64,000 nt of DNA from Gracilariopsis chorda (GCA_003194525.1 NBIV01000157.1:115715-179714), one strand, 5' to 3'; positions 23,090 through 35,425 are shown, numbered from the stretch's first letter. Made by a program: numbers and translations. The notes: a model not told the origin generated them from the sequence alone.

Positions 23090-24992
23090 AAGTGTGATAA
23101 AGTTTGTATTACAGAGTAAAAACGAAGGTAATAGTATTTCTGAGTGGAGTATCCTGTTATGCTATGACTACTGCTGACGTAAATCTGAGTCCCGACCTCA
23201 ACCTTGGTATCGGCGGGGCAGCAAAAAGCTGTACAAAGGGGCAAAGAGAGAAGGACAGGCTTCTCTGATCGAAGGGCCAGGATGCAAGTGCGTTCCGTGT
23301 ATGGATCTCCGCAACGGTGAGCCTGTGTTGCACCCAACTTAGGCTAAGACTGATGTTGGATGAGTTCTTTTTCTTTCAATTGAAGTTTCAGAAATCAGGG
23401 GAGCCTCAAGGCATAGGTTCGACGCAACGCCTAAGGATATAAGCTCCAGCGGTGGAAGTCCTCATTTTTTGGGGAGGATCGCGCTATACAGCTAGGCAGT
23501 AGACCAGAAAACAGTATATGGGGGTCCTTAATTGTGATGTCAGCGGATCTCCTTGTGAGCCGCCGCTGTCTAGTTTCGCCGCAGTGCGTGCTTCGGGTCC
23601 TTCAAATCGCCGTACTGGCGTGGCCTGAGACGTGTTTTTCATCAGTGGCGTCGGTGACCCTAGAATGGCGAGAATACAATAGAGAGTTAGAGAGAGGGTC
23701 AGCAGGCGTAGGTGTAGCGTCTGTGCCGCCATCTCTAAGGAAGCTGATTTTGGTAAGAGGGCATGGTGATGCAAAGCCCGAGCAGTAGTAACTGAGACGT
23801 GGTGGCGCTCGTCTCAGGTACCTGTCGGGTAAGAGGCCTAACAAATGTCTAAAGAAGCGCCATGTGAGGAATGGCCTTATTTTAGGCAGCGCGCAGTCGG
23901 TAGCAGCCCTTTTAAAAGGCAAAAACCTGTGCCACGGGACGAAAGGGCCCTCACAGCAACCTGGGTTAGCTGCTCGACGAAATTAGGGACCTGCTACAAC
24001 AAAAACACAGACCGTTTGTTCGCAACTGTGTGCTCGACTCAAATTCAGTTGCGGACAAACCCGGAACTATTCAAGGCAGAGTTTGGGCAGCGGGCGGCTG
24101 AGTACCTTGGGGAGGGCAAGCGAAGCGAAGTCGCTCTGCGTAACGCTTGCAGAAGGAGGTTGACGGAATCCCCGATTGGGAGGACGTTGATGCTATCCTG
24201 CTGCAAGCAAAGACGAGACCTATCCTTTAGTAGGCAAGGAGAAGACCCCTGAGAAAGGAAGGACTGTGGACGAAACTGAAGAGGAATCCTCTTCCGAGTG
24301 CAGTAGCGATGTCGGAGGCCAGGCGGAATCATTCCGTACACCACGCCATCTTGAAAACACTGAATTGGCGTCAGTAATGCAGTCTCTAGCGAAGATGCAA
24401 CGCGACCGTAAAAAGGAGCGTGATACACTACGCAAAGAGCAGGCTTCTATTCTAAAGTCAAATGTTGTCAAAAAGTATAATGTGCAAACCTTGCCTTTAG
24501 CTGCCTTACGAAATAGCGTGTAGCCTAAGTCCTGAACGAACGTAGTGAGCTGTGGAAGGTCTTCAAGTAGGAAATCTTCTTTATGTGGCGAATGCTATGC
24601 GCCAAAACAGCGGCTCAAAACGGGTTGCAGGCATGAAGGCGTTTTTGAAGCAGATGTGTGTCCCTTCAGACTGTGAAGTGCGTCTGTGAATCGTGCCCAA
24701 ACACGATACCCCTACTGTTCTCTTTTAATGACTTCTATAGTTCACACAACTTTGAACTTCTCGAAACTCTTAGTGAAGTGCAATCGACAAGAAATGTTTT
24801 GTACCAATAAGCGCACTTAAGTAATCAGAAGCATCAAGCGCACTTTAAGCAGAGTATTATTCACTTTAAGTACATAATTGACAGGAAAACACTTTGAAGT
24901 CTGGAAATTGTTTGTGAATTCAAAACTTTGCTTATGACCTATCTACTTATCATTAGCCTTTAACCACAGTTACTGCATTTCCTATGTCATCT
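23090..24992. other. No recognised gene; two weak plus-strand frames
   Basis: A plus-strand frame at 23845-24252 and another at 24266-24523 (acidic start EESSSECSSD, then a Lys/Arg/Glu coiled-coil-like helix) might be remnants of one accessory protein, but no motif identifies them. The rest (23090-23480 and 24530-24990) shows nothing. The 3' end of the transposon encoding the 24993-28121 gene should lie near 24600-24990. Confidence 0.3.
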
Positions 24993-27900
24993 TCACTCGT
25001 TTACAAGTCGTCTCTTAGCCACTCGATAGACAATATTCTCTACATTTCCTTGCTTTTCTTTTACCAACTCTAGATCACTCTGTTCTGGGTCTTTTCCTCC
25101 GATACCCTTGTCCCCCTTTGAATCTTTCTTCTTTTCCTCTAGCGTACTATCCACTTCTTCCCTTCCATTTACAACCAATGAAGGAGGTGTACTACTTATG
25201 GTTAGCACTTTGGCAAAATGCCAAATCCCCCAGCAACGTTTCCGAAGCCCAGTGTAAGTTCGAATGCAAAGTGGAAGACAACACACCGAACATGAATAGG
25301 AAGACTTATGTCTCCGAAATCCAGTTCTATGTTGACCAAAGATAGCACAGTATAGCAGCCCAAGACCTTGTTTTGGTAAATGCGTTTGAAGGGAAAAACG
25401 AATTGCAACGCCATCTGCGCTATTGTAGAAATTCAAACGATACCGCCTTCTACGTGGCGCAAGTTCAATCAAACGACCCGTTTCTCCTTTCTTTATAACG
25501 ATCGGGCTCTCTTCAATGTCTGTTTGTTTCCATTCTTTTTGAAGATTGTCAGCGTACGCCAAGAGTTCCTGGGAGGCGGCAAGAATAGTATCGGCAAAGG
25601 ACTGTACCTGATTAAGTGCGTTGCGGTAGCTCTCAACGCTAAACGAGTCCATAATTTCGAGTATGTCTTGTCTTTCAAAGATTCTCCATGCGATAAATGC
25701 ATTTGATGCTAGAGTCTTGAGTACTTGGCATACGAGCTTTTTCTCCCATTTTTGGTGCGATTTACAAGAACGAAGAACTTCCCGTTGCTGAGTGGCCGCG
25801 TCTACCCCTCCCTTGGTTCTCGAGTAGAACCTTTGGCACCCATGTTTAAATAGTTTCAGTGGCTTGAACGGCCTGTTTTGTTCAACTTAGGCCATAAATA
25901 CCATCCAGCACTTGTGCTTACTCTTCAAAATCTACCGGTCTGCTTTCTCCAAAAATGCGGGAGGTGATCCGTGCTCATTGTATGACCATGTGATTAGTTC
26001 CGTAAATTGGTTTTGAATTTCTTCAGAACAATAGGAAAGAAAAGATTTGTTGGAATGAACAAGAACTGTGCACAAAATGCTTGTTTCCGATGAACAAACG
26101 TACATGGCGAAAGATATCTTCAGAACCATCATTTGGTAAACAAGTTGACTGCGATGCTCAGAAGGTATGCAATTTCTGAAATCTGCATCTCGAACATCGC
26201 AGCAGATTATGTCACCAGGGCAGAGCAGCATGGCGTCTCCCAAGCAAGAAGCGGCAACTCGTGTCTTTATTTCCAAAGTGGAAAGCGCATACATAACGCC
26301 ATCGACCTGTATCACATCATTGTCTTCTAAGACGTCTCTGTTTAAGATTTGCAGTTCCAGCAGTGGAATATCGTCTGGAGAACATGCCAAATAACTGGGC
26401 TTCTTTATTCCGAGCATTACAACCTCAAAAACGCCTTTGACCACCGGAAAAGATTGGAGAGTGTTCAAAACGGCGCCTTCATTAACTATACCTCTCATCA
26501 TGCATTCGGTAGAAACAGCAGTGCTGAAACAACTCTTTTGCAGAACTTCGAACAATTCTTTCGGACTCCAACCTGCACTGTCTCCCGCAACCGACAAAAA
26601 GGCTTCGTGAAACGACTTGCAACTGTTTAGTACTCGGCCTGCGGATGTCGCTGTTAATCTGAACTGCCTGACTATAAACCAGTCAGCACACATCTGTCCT
26701 ATTGTCAGTATAACGCACTTTTTCCTCATTCTCTTTTCTACGGAGTCTTTCAAAGTCTGCGAGGGTGTATCGGAAAACTAAAGACCGGAAAAAAGTACAT
26801 TAGAGCTCAGAACAGCCGTTTTTGGTACGAGAATCCAAGTGTGCAGCGCTTTCTGCAGCGGATTTGGTATAATGTAAACAAACCTGAGGACCTTTGCGTA
26901 CTTTTCGGTTCCATGTTCTCTAACTGCAATGGCCATCATCCTGTCTGTCCTTACTTTCTTTGCCATTCCAGCGACAAGTTTTGTAGCACAATAGTACTCG
27001 TTTCCGAGACCGGGGCTTTCGTCTACTACAAACACCCCAGGACAATATCGCAATCTGCTGTCATTAACATTGCATTCGTCAAATGTATTCCGCTTGGGTA
27101 GGGTGCTATTCTGTTCATTGACAGAATCACTTCCTCTTGGCAAGATATTTTCGGTGGGGGCAACTGTGGAAGCAAGGCCATCATGCCCACTAATTGTTTC
27201 TTCTCCGCATTCTTCATCAGTCAGTTCGTACTCCTTACAAGGAAGGAGGAAGGATTTGGCTACAGAAGGGTGACACTCGATAAGATGCTCCGCCATGAAC
27301 ATGACGCACGAAAGCCCATGGCGTGGAATTATTTCTTGGAAGCTCCACTTTCCATAGCCTCTATCGGCAGTAACATGGCATGCGTTCAGCGCTTCCTCAC
27401 TTCGGCCATCCAACAAAGATCCTAACATATTGTTCACTGAGTCTGTGTTCTTTTCCCCTTGCCTCCAAAATCTTAAAGTCAGTAGTACCCTAAAGAGAGC
27501 ATCAGCAACAGTGTCAGCTGAATGTCCTTCTTTGTCGCCTTTTCTGGCGCTCAAGGTTTTAACTTGATTGTCGCACGCGCGAGTGCCAAATAGATCATCA
27601 TCTAGTGTTACCAAAAGGTTAGACGTCAAGAAAAAGATCTTTTGTGTCGTGCGAAAAGCAAGCAGTTCAAACTCTGAATATTGCTGCGTCTGATCTCGCT
27701 GACGGTTCCAGCCCAAAGTGTCGTCTCTTCCCCTTGATGTCGGAGCGAACGCCAGAATATTGCTTGAAATGAAACGCACCGTTTCGAGCGACGGAGTGGT
27801 TGCCCCAAAGTTTCGGAGAAGTTCCATAGTGTTACTGTAGCTAAAGCCTGTGCAATGAGAAATTAATAAAACGGATAGAAACCGGTATGAGTCAGATTTT

Positions 27901-28121
27901 GTTACCGTGTGTGTTGCAGTTCCGTGCATTCGTGTGTTCTCTTTCAACCATTCGCTGACCTTTTCAAGTACGTCGTGTACGAGAAGAACAATAAACCCTG
28001 CTCTTTTCGGGGCCAAGCTTTTTGCCCTGAACTGTGGCTTTATCTGATCTACAGCTGCTATGCAAAACTGCCGTGGCCGATCGTCTACAATCGTGTGCAG
28101 GAATTGTTTCTCTAATACCAT
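24993..28121 (-). pseudogene. DDE transposase with embedded YqaJ-like nuclease domain
   Basis: One frame runs from 28121 to 24993 and is broken only by stops at 26778 (TAG), 25932 (TAG) and 25887 (TAA). The first third has LVTLDDDLFGTRACDNQVK (catalytic Asp region) and CHVTADRGYGKWSFQEII (second Asp), as in a transposase type I know from oomycetes. The middle (about 26690-26000) has FRLTATSAGRVL, an EGAVLNTLQSFPVVKG segment, YLACSPDDIPLLE, STLEIKTRV and a late HRSQLVYQMMVL, the order of the YqaJ PD-(D/E)XK nuclease. The last part (about 25850-25560) has FYSRTKGGVDAATQQREVLR and LKTLASNAFIAWRIFE, equal to the GGVDxxDQ and NAfI region at the end of piggyBac-like transposases. The tail is Lys/Glu rich. 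The order suggests a nuclease inserted inside the transposase fold. Element ends were not found. Confidence 0.7.
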
Positions 28122-29149
28122 CGTAGAAGCATGCGATTTTCATATCTTCCATTCAGCTGTTGGAAGCTCGCTGCTTTTGAACTTGTTCACATTCAAAGAC
28201 TATCGTGGTTTCAAACGACCACGTGCTCTCCTTCAGTCTCGGCGCCCACGACCATGGTCTCTTCGCGAGCGTGTTGTTTGCTGCCTTTAATTCTGAGCGA
28301 CTTGCTCTCTTGCTGGTACAGAGGCAAATCGTGCTCCATGGGTGACGTTAGAAACGTCATCATTGTTGCCGTTGCTTTCGTGTAAGTCGATATTTGGCCG
28401 CAGCGGAGTGCATGTATCATTGTTCATAGCTTCTTGCATGATGCTCACATAGAACCAAAGAGCAAGGAAGAGACAAGCACTGATTCACAAAGACATGTGT
28501 GGCGTCAGTTGTAGATGATTTGCTGTCAAAGAACGGCATGGTGGGGTGGTGAAATGCGAATCTGTTTTCTTGATTTTGAACATCACAGTGTTTCTTTGGC
28601 AGGTGATACTTGGCCCCCAATGTCAAATTTGAAAATTCCGAATTGCTCTTTGACCATTGAGAAGCAACTTGAAGACATCTGTTGAAGCTTTCGTGTCCTC
28701 CACAGAGAGCTCACTAGCGGAAAAACTGGAAACAGTGTATTTTGCCTTATGTCCTTTATACTTATCATCAAAAACACTAGGGATATGTACAATAAGTTCA
28801 CGGTAGAGGTGTCGTTGACGGGCAAGGAGCCAGTCAAATTGACCGTGGGAGTTTTGGGAATGCCGAAGGACTACGGTGCAAGGGAGTTCGGATATTGAAC
28901 AAAAAAATCGTATGGTGGGGGTCCAGGGATTTTGTGCATTCTGCAGATACGGTCCACTTGTCTTGAATTGGCAGTCGCAGCACCCTGCGCCGCGTTTCAG
29001 GTTAAACATTGCAACAGGTCTTGATCATATTCCCCTCCAACAGACACATTCTACGACCTTGTCCGTCGCTTTCTTTCACGAGCCGCTCTGCAGTGCGTCA
29101 AAGTCATAGCCATTTCCACACTGGTTCGGGGCGTACTACAGTACCTCGT
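28122..29149. other. Unassigned region with a weak minus-strand frame
   Basis: A minus-strand frame at 29009-28623 (containing LLARQRHLYRELIVHIPSVF) looks coding-like but is not recognisable. It lies upstream of the DDE transposase on the same strand and could be an N-terminal part or a second gene of that element. The left boundary of the piggyBac element follows at 29150. Confidence 0.3.
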
Positions 29150-29168
29150 TTAACCCTTTAGAACCTAA

Positions 29169-29204
29169 AACTTCTTATCGCTACTATAGTAGCGATAAGA
29201 AGTT
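29169..29204. repeat. 36-bp perfect palindrome in left piggyBac terminus
   Basis: The arms are 18 bp (AACTTCTTATCGCTACTA and its exact complement) with no spacer. It sits 15 bases inside the left end. The right terminus has only a weaker version (TCGCTA...TAGCGA around 32887-32904). A palindromic subterminal site would suit binding of a transposase dimer. Confidence 0.95.
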
Positions 29205-29763
29205 GGCCAAGTAATAGCAAACACTTGTAACTTCTCTTCTCAATCAAAATGTTTCACGTGTACATCATGCACCGAAGACATATTCTTGGGCATAATATCA
29301 TACCGAGAGCTTTTGGTGCTCGAAAAGCAAGCCCCCAGGACGCCGAGATCTTGGAGGGTTTACAGTTCTGCGCCAGTTTGCCCCTGTCGACATAGCCATT
29401 TTTTGCTACCTAAGCGATTTGAATCCTCGGCACCGCCATTCCATGCACTAACACAAAAAGCGCAATCCTGTACGGCAAAGGATTACAACTTCTGACGATC
29501 AATGGCTTTCCTTTTGCCTCATTTACGCTGCCAAGCAATTCCATTGATGCTGAAATCTAGCTATGGCCGCGTGCAATACAAACAATCTCGAAGACCAGCA
29601 CATAAGTGAACACCTCCAGCCCAAAGTAATAGAAAAGAAATGCAAGACAGAGATCACGATTTAATTTCCGGGGTATTCTACATCTACCTCGTCACGCGCA
29701 GAAGAGAATAGGTCACTCCCAAGAGAGCACACCTCTCCAATACCACCACAGAATGTCAGTAAC

Positions 29764-30558
29764 GTGCCACAGTCACATCATCCGAACATCAGTCCGTTCT
29801 CTTCAACGGCTCTTCCACCGCCTGCCACCATTCACGCTACAAATTCTACCTCTGGTAATGTATCAGACGCTTTCATATTCGATGGGATTGAAGAATCGTT
29901 CGAGAGCAATACCCAGGCACAAGAGTTGGAGCGCATTATTTTCAAAATTGGCAACTCCAGAGCTTCAAACGCTTCGTTAGCACCATCTTACGACCCGTCT
30001 TCTGCCCTACTGGATAGGAAAGCATATGATTTAGCCACAAGCATTGTGCCGTTGGAGTCCAGATCACCCCATCTTCTGCCTGACCCCGCCTCAGATCATG
30101 GAAATGCACCTGCATGTGGTAATGCTGCAATTATCCAAAGTCATGAAGAACCTTCTGCAGAAACAGAGCACATAGACTGCATCAGGAAAGGGCAGTGACA
30201 GAACCACAAGTCAGAAGGGCGGAATGTTGTGAAATCGTCACGGATATCTACCTTCATTCCGGAGATCACTGAACACAATGAGGATGTGGCATGCAGAAAG
30301 TGCGGAGGTACACCATGCCATTGGATGCAGGTTGGCCTTAGTATGGTGGAATCAGTAGCTGTTCGGTCCCCTGCATTGGGTGTGATCACGCCCCATAACA
30401 ACGAAGCGCGGAAAACAAGGTACAGGATCTTTACTTATGAAAAGTACGGGTATCTCGGGAAAGGAAACCGAGTACAACTACCTCGTTGTGCACTGGAAGG
30501 GATTCGATCGATTTGGCCGGACAGTTCTAGTGCTTACATGGGGTTCAAAATGCAGTAG
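29764..30558 (+). pseudogene. PiggyBac accessory protein with CxxC zinc-like site (one stop)
   Basis: One frame of 265 codons interrupted only by a TGA at 30196-30198. The N-terminal half is Ser/Pro-rich and disordered in appearance. The C-terminal half has a probable metal-binding cluster ACRKCGGTPCHW, then RYRIFTYEKYGYLGKGNRV, LPRCALEGIRSIWPD and YMGFKM. I recall similar small proteins with C-x-C-type clusters and a GxLGxGNR-IPRC-LxGVR pattern beside transposases in oomycetes, but I have no function for them. It converges with the transposase gene, so both could share a terminator region near 30560-31020. Confidence 0.55.
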
Positions 30559-31026
30559 ATTTAGGTCTCTTTGTGTATCAATTTTGCAGTCTTCAAGATT
30601 GCTGTGACTTGGTTCATTCTGTTTCGATGGGCTTGTGATTTTGACACTTTTTTTGACTGTTTTCACTGCGTCAAATATATTGGAGCGGATAGAATCAAAT
30701 GCTTCTTGGTGGTGGAAAAAGAAAAAGCAGTTAACGCGAAACCCGCGTCTTCATTCTTTACATGAATAGATTGTGTATACCGAACTTTCGTTCTTTCCTA
30801 GGCATCTGCACATCATACAACGTACACTACGTTTCCCTTCAATCTGCCAGAGCAAGTGAGATTAAGGTACTTCAGAATGTCGAACGCTCTCGGTGGCTGG
30901 AACGCGGCGTAGTGATGCTCCCTGGTGTTGATAGAGGACCTAATATGCTACAATTTGTCTGATTGTTCTCTGCTTCATAATACTAATATCGATGATTTTC
31001 TTCCCTGGTTCGCGGATTGCGTTGAG

Positions 31027-32410
31027 TTAGGCATGCGCGTTGATGATAAATGCGTCCAAGATAAACGTAAGAAGAATCATTGAAACTCGGCGTTCTTTTC
31101 GAAGTGTAGCGCAGGTAGAGCGATATTGATCAAATCGATCCACAGCATTCATGAATAAATTGTATGCCACAACGATCGCTGGTCCTTTCAAAGTCGTGCG
31201 TCGCATCAATTCACTACCTAACCAGCGCTGCAGAGGTGCTAGCACATGTACAAACACAACGGGGTGTTCGTCTGGATAATGGATGCGCTGTGATATTGTA
31301 GCCGCCAAGTCGTTTGTATAAAAGGAGGAAACGGAGCGGTCTTTGAAAACAACAAAAACTTGCATTCTCCGCAACCACAACAGGTTCGTTTCGGGTGCCC
31401 TCTCGCTGGTACCACTGTACTAGACGCCAAACTCCTCGAGGTGCATGACGTATACTCTCGATCGCTTGTTATAGCACTGGGCGGTTGAGAACGTCAATTT
31501 TATTGTATTTAATGGTGCCATGTGCCTTGCATTTGCCGTCACTCAACTTCCACAATTGTCGCGCCAACAAATAGCGTGTGTAGAAGTTATCCATTACCAT
31601 AAACCGTCCTTCTGCAGGTTTCGGATGCATTGGTCTAATGTCCCATCTGGGTACACCACAATGCAGTAGGCGTAGATTTCGCAACTAATGACCCATCCAA
31701 TTTGCATTCCACTGGACCATGCAGGTTTCTGAACAGATATGTGTAGCGCTGCACCGGAGTTCGGCCTGACTTATTACCTCTCCATTATCTTGTATGCTAT
31801 GGAGATAGGCATGCGAGCATCCCACAACCGCATAGAATCGTATTCCAAACTTCACCGATTTCGATTTCATATATGATCGAGCTGTTGTACGAACCTTACA
31901 GCGCACAGTATTCTCGTCAAGAGAACTAACTCCCACAGGAACGGCTAAAGTTGCCGCATTTCTTGAGAAATGGTCAGGAAGATTTCGACTGTGCCAAAGG
32001 AGATCTGTCGCGGCCACATCAGCATCATAAGAATGATTTACAAACGTAAAGTGGCTCTGATGGCCAAAAACTTGTCTCGACCCATTTTGTTTCGAAGAAA
32101 CGGTATTTCTAAGATTTCTCATGTAGCCCAGTAGTCCTGCAGATGATTTAATCGATGAACAGATGTTGTTAGCTCTAATTATAGTATGCCAATAATTCGT
32201 GCATTCGTAGTGCATTCGTGCTACCACGCTTCACCATTTCATGCAAAGTCCAGTCCCAGACACATTTCAGGAAAGAGCCATTCAGCAAAAGCTGGAACAG
32301 TCCGACTTCCTGCTGGTGTGCGAAAGCTCGATGGATGAGTTCTGGTTTGGCCAAGTGAAGGCCGCTGTGGTTCTTCCATTGTGCACAGTAGGGAACGTTC
32401 TCATATAATA
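31027..32410 (-). pseudogene. PiggyBac transposase, broken into several frames
   Basis: Upstream frame at about 32410-32230 holds the N-terminal helices (NVPYCAQWKNHSGLHLAKPE). The 32227-31685 block has the first acidic site VSSLDENTVRCKVRTTARS with SYMKSKSVKFGIRFYAV, the family's DE---GRS---YMPxKPxKxG motif. The 31684-31469 block has MVMDNFYTRYLLARQLW (second Asp, DNFFTS) and HGTIKYNK (GTxRxNR). The 31380-31027 block has VVAYNLFMNAVDRFDQYRST (the YNxxMGGVDxxDQ motif with third Asp) and LLTFILDAFIINAHA. All three catalytic Asp positions can be seen. Frame changes near 31470 and 31390, plus a stop, silence it. Confidence 0.88.
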
Positions 32411-33002
32411 CGTTTTGTTCGAAGCTTCCTAAAGCCGTGATTACAATTCGTCGTTTTCATCATCTTCTAAAGCAATTTATGCTGCCTGTGTGTATTGTTA
32501 TTCTAGTGTATGGGTGGAAATTTTTGGCTTTCTTTTAAGGGATGAAAGTGTTTCGTGGCGTTATTGTCGCTCATTTTGAAGACTTCCGTTGCATTGAGGG
32601 CAAGCCAGAATTCCTGTCCACGGTTTTTCGCTGTTTATGTCTTGTTTCCTTGAGCATTGTAGCTTTCGTATTGCAAAGGAATGATGATGCAGTGAGGAAG
32701 GGATGCAAATTATGGTTTCGCCCTTTTGTTTCAAGCACTTCAATTGGTCAACACGCTATCACGAATCAAGATTGCGCCAATAACTGTACTCGACTTAACG
32801 GTAGTATTCTAGCGTAAAGCCGAGTATCCACATGGCAGACTGACTACCAATCATTTTTGGTTTTGTCCAATGAAGCCTGCACTTTCTCGCTATTAAAGTA
32901 GCGATAAGCGAACTAGGTCCAAAAGGGTTAATCCCTTAGGGGGTTTCTACACCAAGACATCTCATAACGCATTTTGTCCAAAACCCCATAGTCCTGCGTA
33001 AA

Positions 33003-34255
33003 GTGCTTCCCAACACGACACGGAGCATCTGTCTCTTTTGCCCGCCAAATCATCAAAATTTTGGGTACGCTTTGGAAGCGTACCAACGTTGTGGACAGTT
33101 GACTGCATCATCATGTGCGATCTTCATGGCATCTATAACAAAAAAGAAGTTGTTATTAGGACTTCTACAAGTTGCTGAGGACTTGGACGATACTTTGCAA
33201 TACATTACGGCCATCAATGGCCTTCAAAACATGGTTCTTGCAATTGCTGATACAGACAGCAACAAACAAGGTTCTATCATTCACCGCGAATGCACTCACA
33301 GCCGCAATGCCGAACATTGGTTTAAATCATACGCTCTGCAGCCTAGTTTCATTGCTTGTGGCGCGCGGAAAGCTTTGTTCCGAGTGGCCCTTACCGTGTT
33401 TGAAGAGCTGCGTCTACAATTATCAGCCGATCTTACAAAAAGCGTGACCAAATTCCGCGCTCCTATTCCTCCCAACCTGCAAATTGCATCGTTTCTTATA
33501 TACGTCGGGGTGGAAAATGCGACGCAGTAGCAGCAAAGCTTGGCATTGGCAGAAGCTCGGTCAACAGAGACGTTAAATGCGTTAGTCTTGCCATTATAAA
33601 GCACATGGATCACAAAGTATGCCTGCCACGAAGCGAATTGGAAATTGCAAACGTTATGGAAGCGTTTCAAAAGATAAGAGGACTATTGTACTGCATTGGT
33701 GCCGTTGACGGAACACATATTCCGTGGTTGATGTGCCCTGAAGAGCAGTACTACGAGTACCGTAACTATAAGGGATTCCCAAGTATTGTGCTTTTTGCCG
33801 TTGTGGATGCCAACAGACGCTTTTTGTTTACAGATATTGGTCACCCAGGAGTGTATGGGGATTCCAATATCTTTCAAAGTTGCACCATCAAAGAACATTT
33901 AGATGAATGGACGTGGTTAGGTACAGACATTCTGGATCTTGATATTTTTGGTGTGCCAGTTAGACCGTACCTTATTGGTGACTGCGCTTTTCGTTTGGAT
34001 TTGAACATGATGAAGAGCTCTAGCAAGGCAGAGATTGCCGCCAATCCAGTTCTGAAGGTATGGGATTCGATTGCCTCACAAACTCGAAAGCCAGTTGAGT
34101 GTGCTTTTGGCATGTTGAAGCACAGGTTTTCAGTTTTGAAGACAGGCTTTCGTCTGCATCATAAAGATGACATGGTGTTCGTGGCATCTGCTTGTGTTAT
34201 ACTTCAAAATATATGTATGGAATACGAAGACGATGATAATTTATATCTACCTTAA
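33003..34255 (+). pseudogene. PIF/Harbinger transposase (one frameshift)
   Basis: The second frame (33605-34255) is intact for the catalytic half: IGAVDGTHIPW (Asp 1), YYEYRNYKGFPSIVLFAVVD, DIGHPGVYGDSNIFQ, LIGDCAFRLD (Asp 2) and RKPVECAFGMLKHRFSVLK (Glu). The N-terminal half (33003-33530) is in another frame. Near 33508 the frame must shift by one base to continue from FLIYVG into GKCDAVAAKLGIGRSSVNRD, a helix-turn-helix typical of the family. Apart from that shift the gene looks complete, so it died recently. The protein would cut at the 17-bp termini. Confidence 0.9.
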
Positions 34256-34359
34256 GACGAAGATGGTGATCCCAATGAGGTCACCGCGGAAACCACTAGA
34301 GGAAAAAAACAAAGGGATGCACTGCTTTGTTTTGTTATGCAAAAGCTAGCACAGTAGAT

Positions 34360-35030
34360 TCAGAACTTGTCTACAAGGCGTTCCATTAGAGCCCTCATCT
34401 TTGCTTTCTTTTCGTTGCTTGTCTTCAATTCCTGTAGCAGACCTTGCTGACATTCTTTTGCATCTTGACCAAAGGACTCGACAACAGATGCGTGCGTCTC
34501 TCGTTTGCGTTTACGTGAACTGGTAGGAGTAGTTTCAATTTTGCTGCTACGCGATTCGGTATCTAACACACCCGGTGAATTGTGCCGAGCTTTGCCATGC
34601 TCAAGCTCGTGAATTTCCTCAAAGAATCCGGTTTCTCGAAGAGGTTCGGATCATCTCCGTCTCGTCCAGATTCACTTATTTGGGCGATACATGCAGAATA
34701 GTCTTGTTTGATGAGGGTAAACTTCTTTTGCCAGGCTTTAGCAGACCTTGTTATATCGTGCTGTTCTTTGGCTAGATCGGTGGCTAACTTGAAGACTTCT
34801 TTTAACGACTTCTTTTGTTTCTTGCGATTGCCGTAGCCAGCATCTTTCATCATTTCAAGCAACATAATGACAGTCTCTGAACTGTAGTGCTGACTGTCGT
34901 TTGATGCGGCAATTGATTGTGGTAAATGGGGTGGTTCGGTGATATCATCTGCAGCGGTTGGTGACGGTGTTGTATTTGGTAAGGATACAGTGTTCCGATC
35001 GTTCAGAAGAGAGGGTGACACAACCGGCGA
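34360..35030 (-). pseudogene. Harbinger SANT/Myb-like accessory gene, split by the MULE
   Basis: Runs from an ATG at 43766-43764 on the far side of the MULE. Eight codons (MTSPPSPV) lead to 43743, and the frame resumes at 35021 with VSPSLLND after the MULE and its 9-bp duplication are removed. The main block (35021-34563) has a Thr/Pro/Ser-rich start and a helical YGNRKKQKKSLKEVFKLATD and AWQKKFTLIKQDY region. One shift near 34567 leads into SRKRKRETHASVVESFGQ and a C-terminal helix to 34360. Size, position and convergence with the transposase fit the Harbinger second ORF. Confidence 0.75.
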
Positions 35031-35270
35031 GGGAAAGGGCTAAAATACACGACGTAGATAGTGTAGGCGAGTCAACGCGCATTTGCACCTATAAAAAGAG
35101 AGAGTCAGCGGGCACGTGCCACGGCGAGCTGCACGAGTGCCCGTGCCACTTCAGATCTTACTGTAGCCAATAATACGCCCCTATTTTGGATTTCAACCAG
35201 TAGATCCGCAGAGTCAGGGCATTCCCTCTATCCCTGCTCTCTCCGGCCACCAGGTCAGCACAACGTGAAT
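35031..35270 (+). repeat. MULE copy 1 left terminal inverted repeat
   Basis: About 240 bp, more than 90 percent alike by eye to 49111-49350 and to the inverse of 43287-43516 plus 43733-43742. It contains the quasi-palindrome GGGCACGTGCC...GTGCCC around 35108-35144. Similarity between TIRs stops after CAACGTNAAT at 35270. A possible TATA-like TATAAAAAG at 35090-35098 could serve a promoter driving the ULP1-transposase frame. Confidence 0.92.
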
Positions 35271-35425
35271 GAGATTTAGATACAGTCGAGGCTACCGCGC
35301 GGCGTCGTCAAAATGTGTGGAAATGACAGATACGTCAGGTACTACGTCCTCCTTCACATATTCGACGACCCTTTCAAAGACTGCTGACTCTCTCTACGTC
35401 CCAATCTCCTTCCCGGACCGCTCTC

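Larger units (their letters stand above)
29154..32927. mobile_element. PiggyBac element with TTAA target sites and both TIRs
   Basis: TTAA occurs at 29150-29153 and again at 32928-32931, immediately outside terminal inverted repeats that start CCCTTT. The two termini agree as CCCTTTNGNACCTA followed by CTTATCGCTACT, then diverge after about 45 bases. TTAA duplication and a CCC start are hallmarks of piggyBac. Internally there is a minus-strand transposase (about 32410-31027) and a convergent plus-strand accessory gene (29764-30558), both disrupted. Length is 3774 bp. The right end lies four bases from the target site of the Harbinger element at 32939. Confidence 0.92.
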
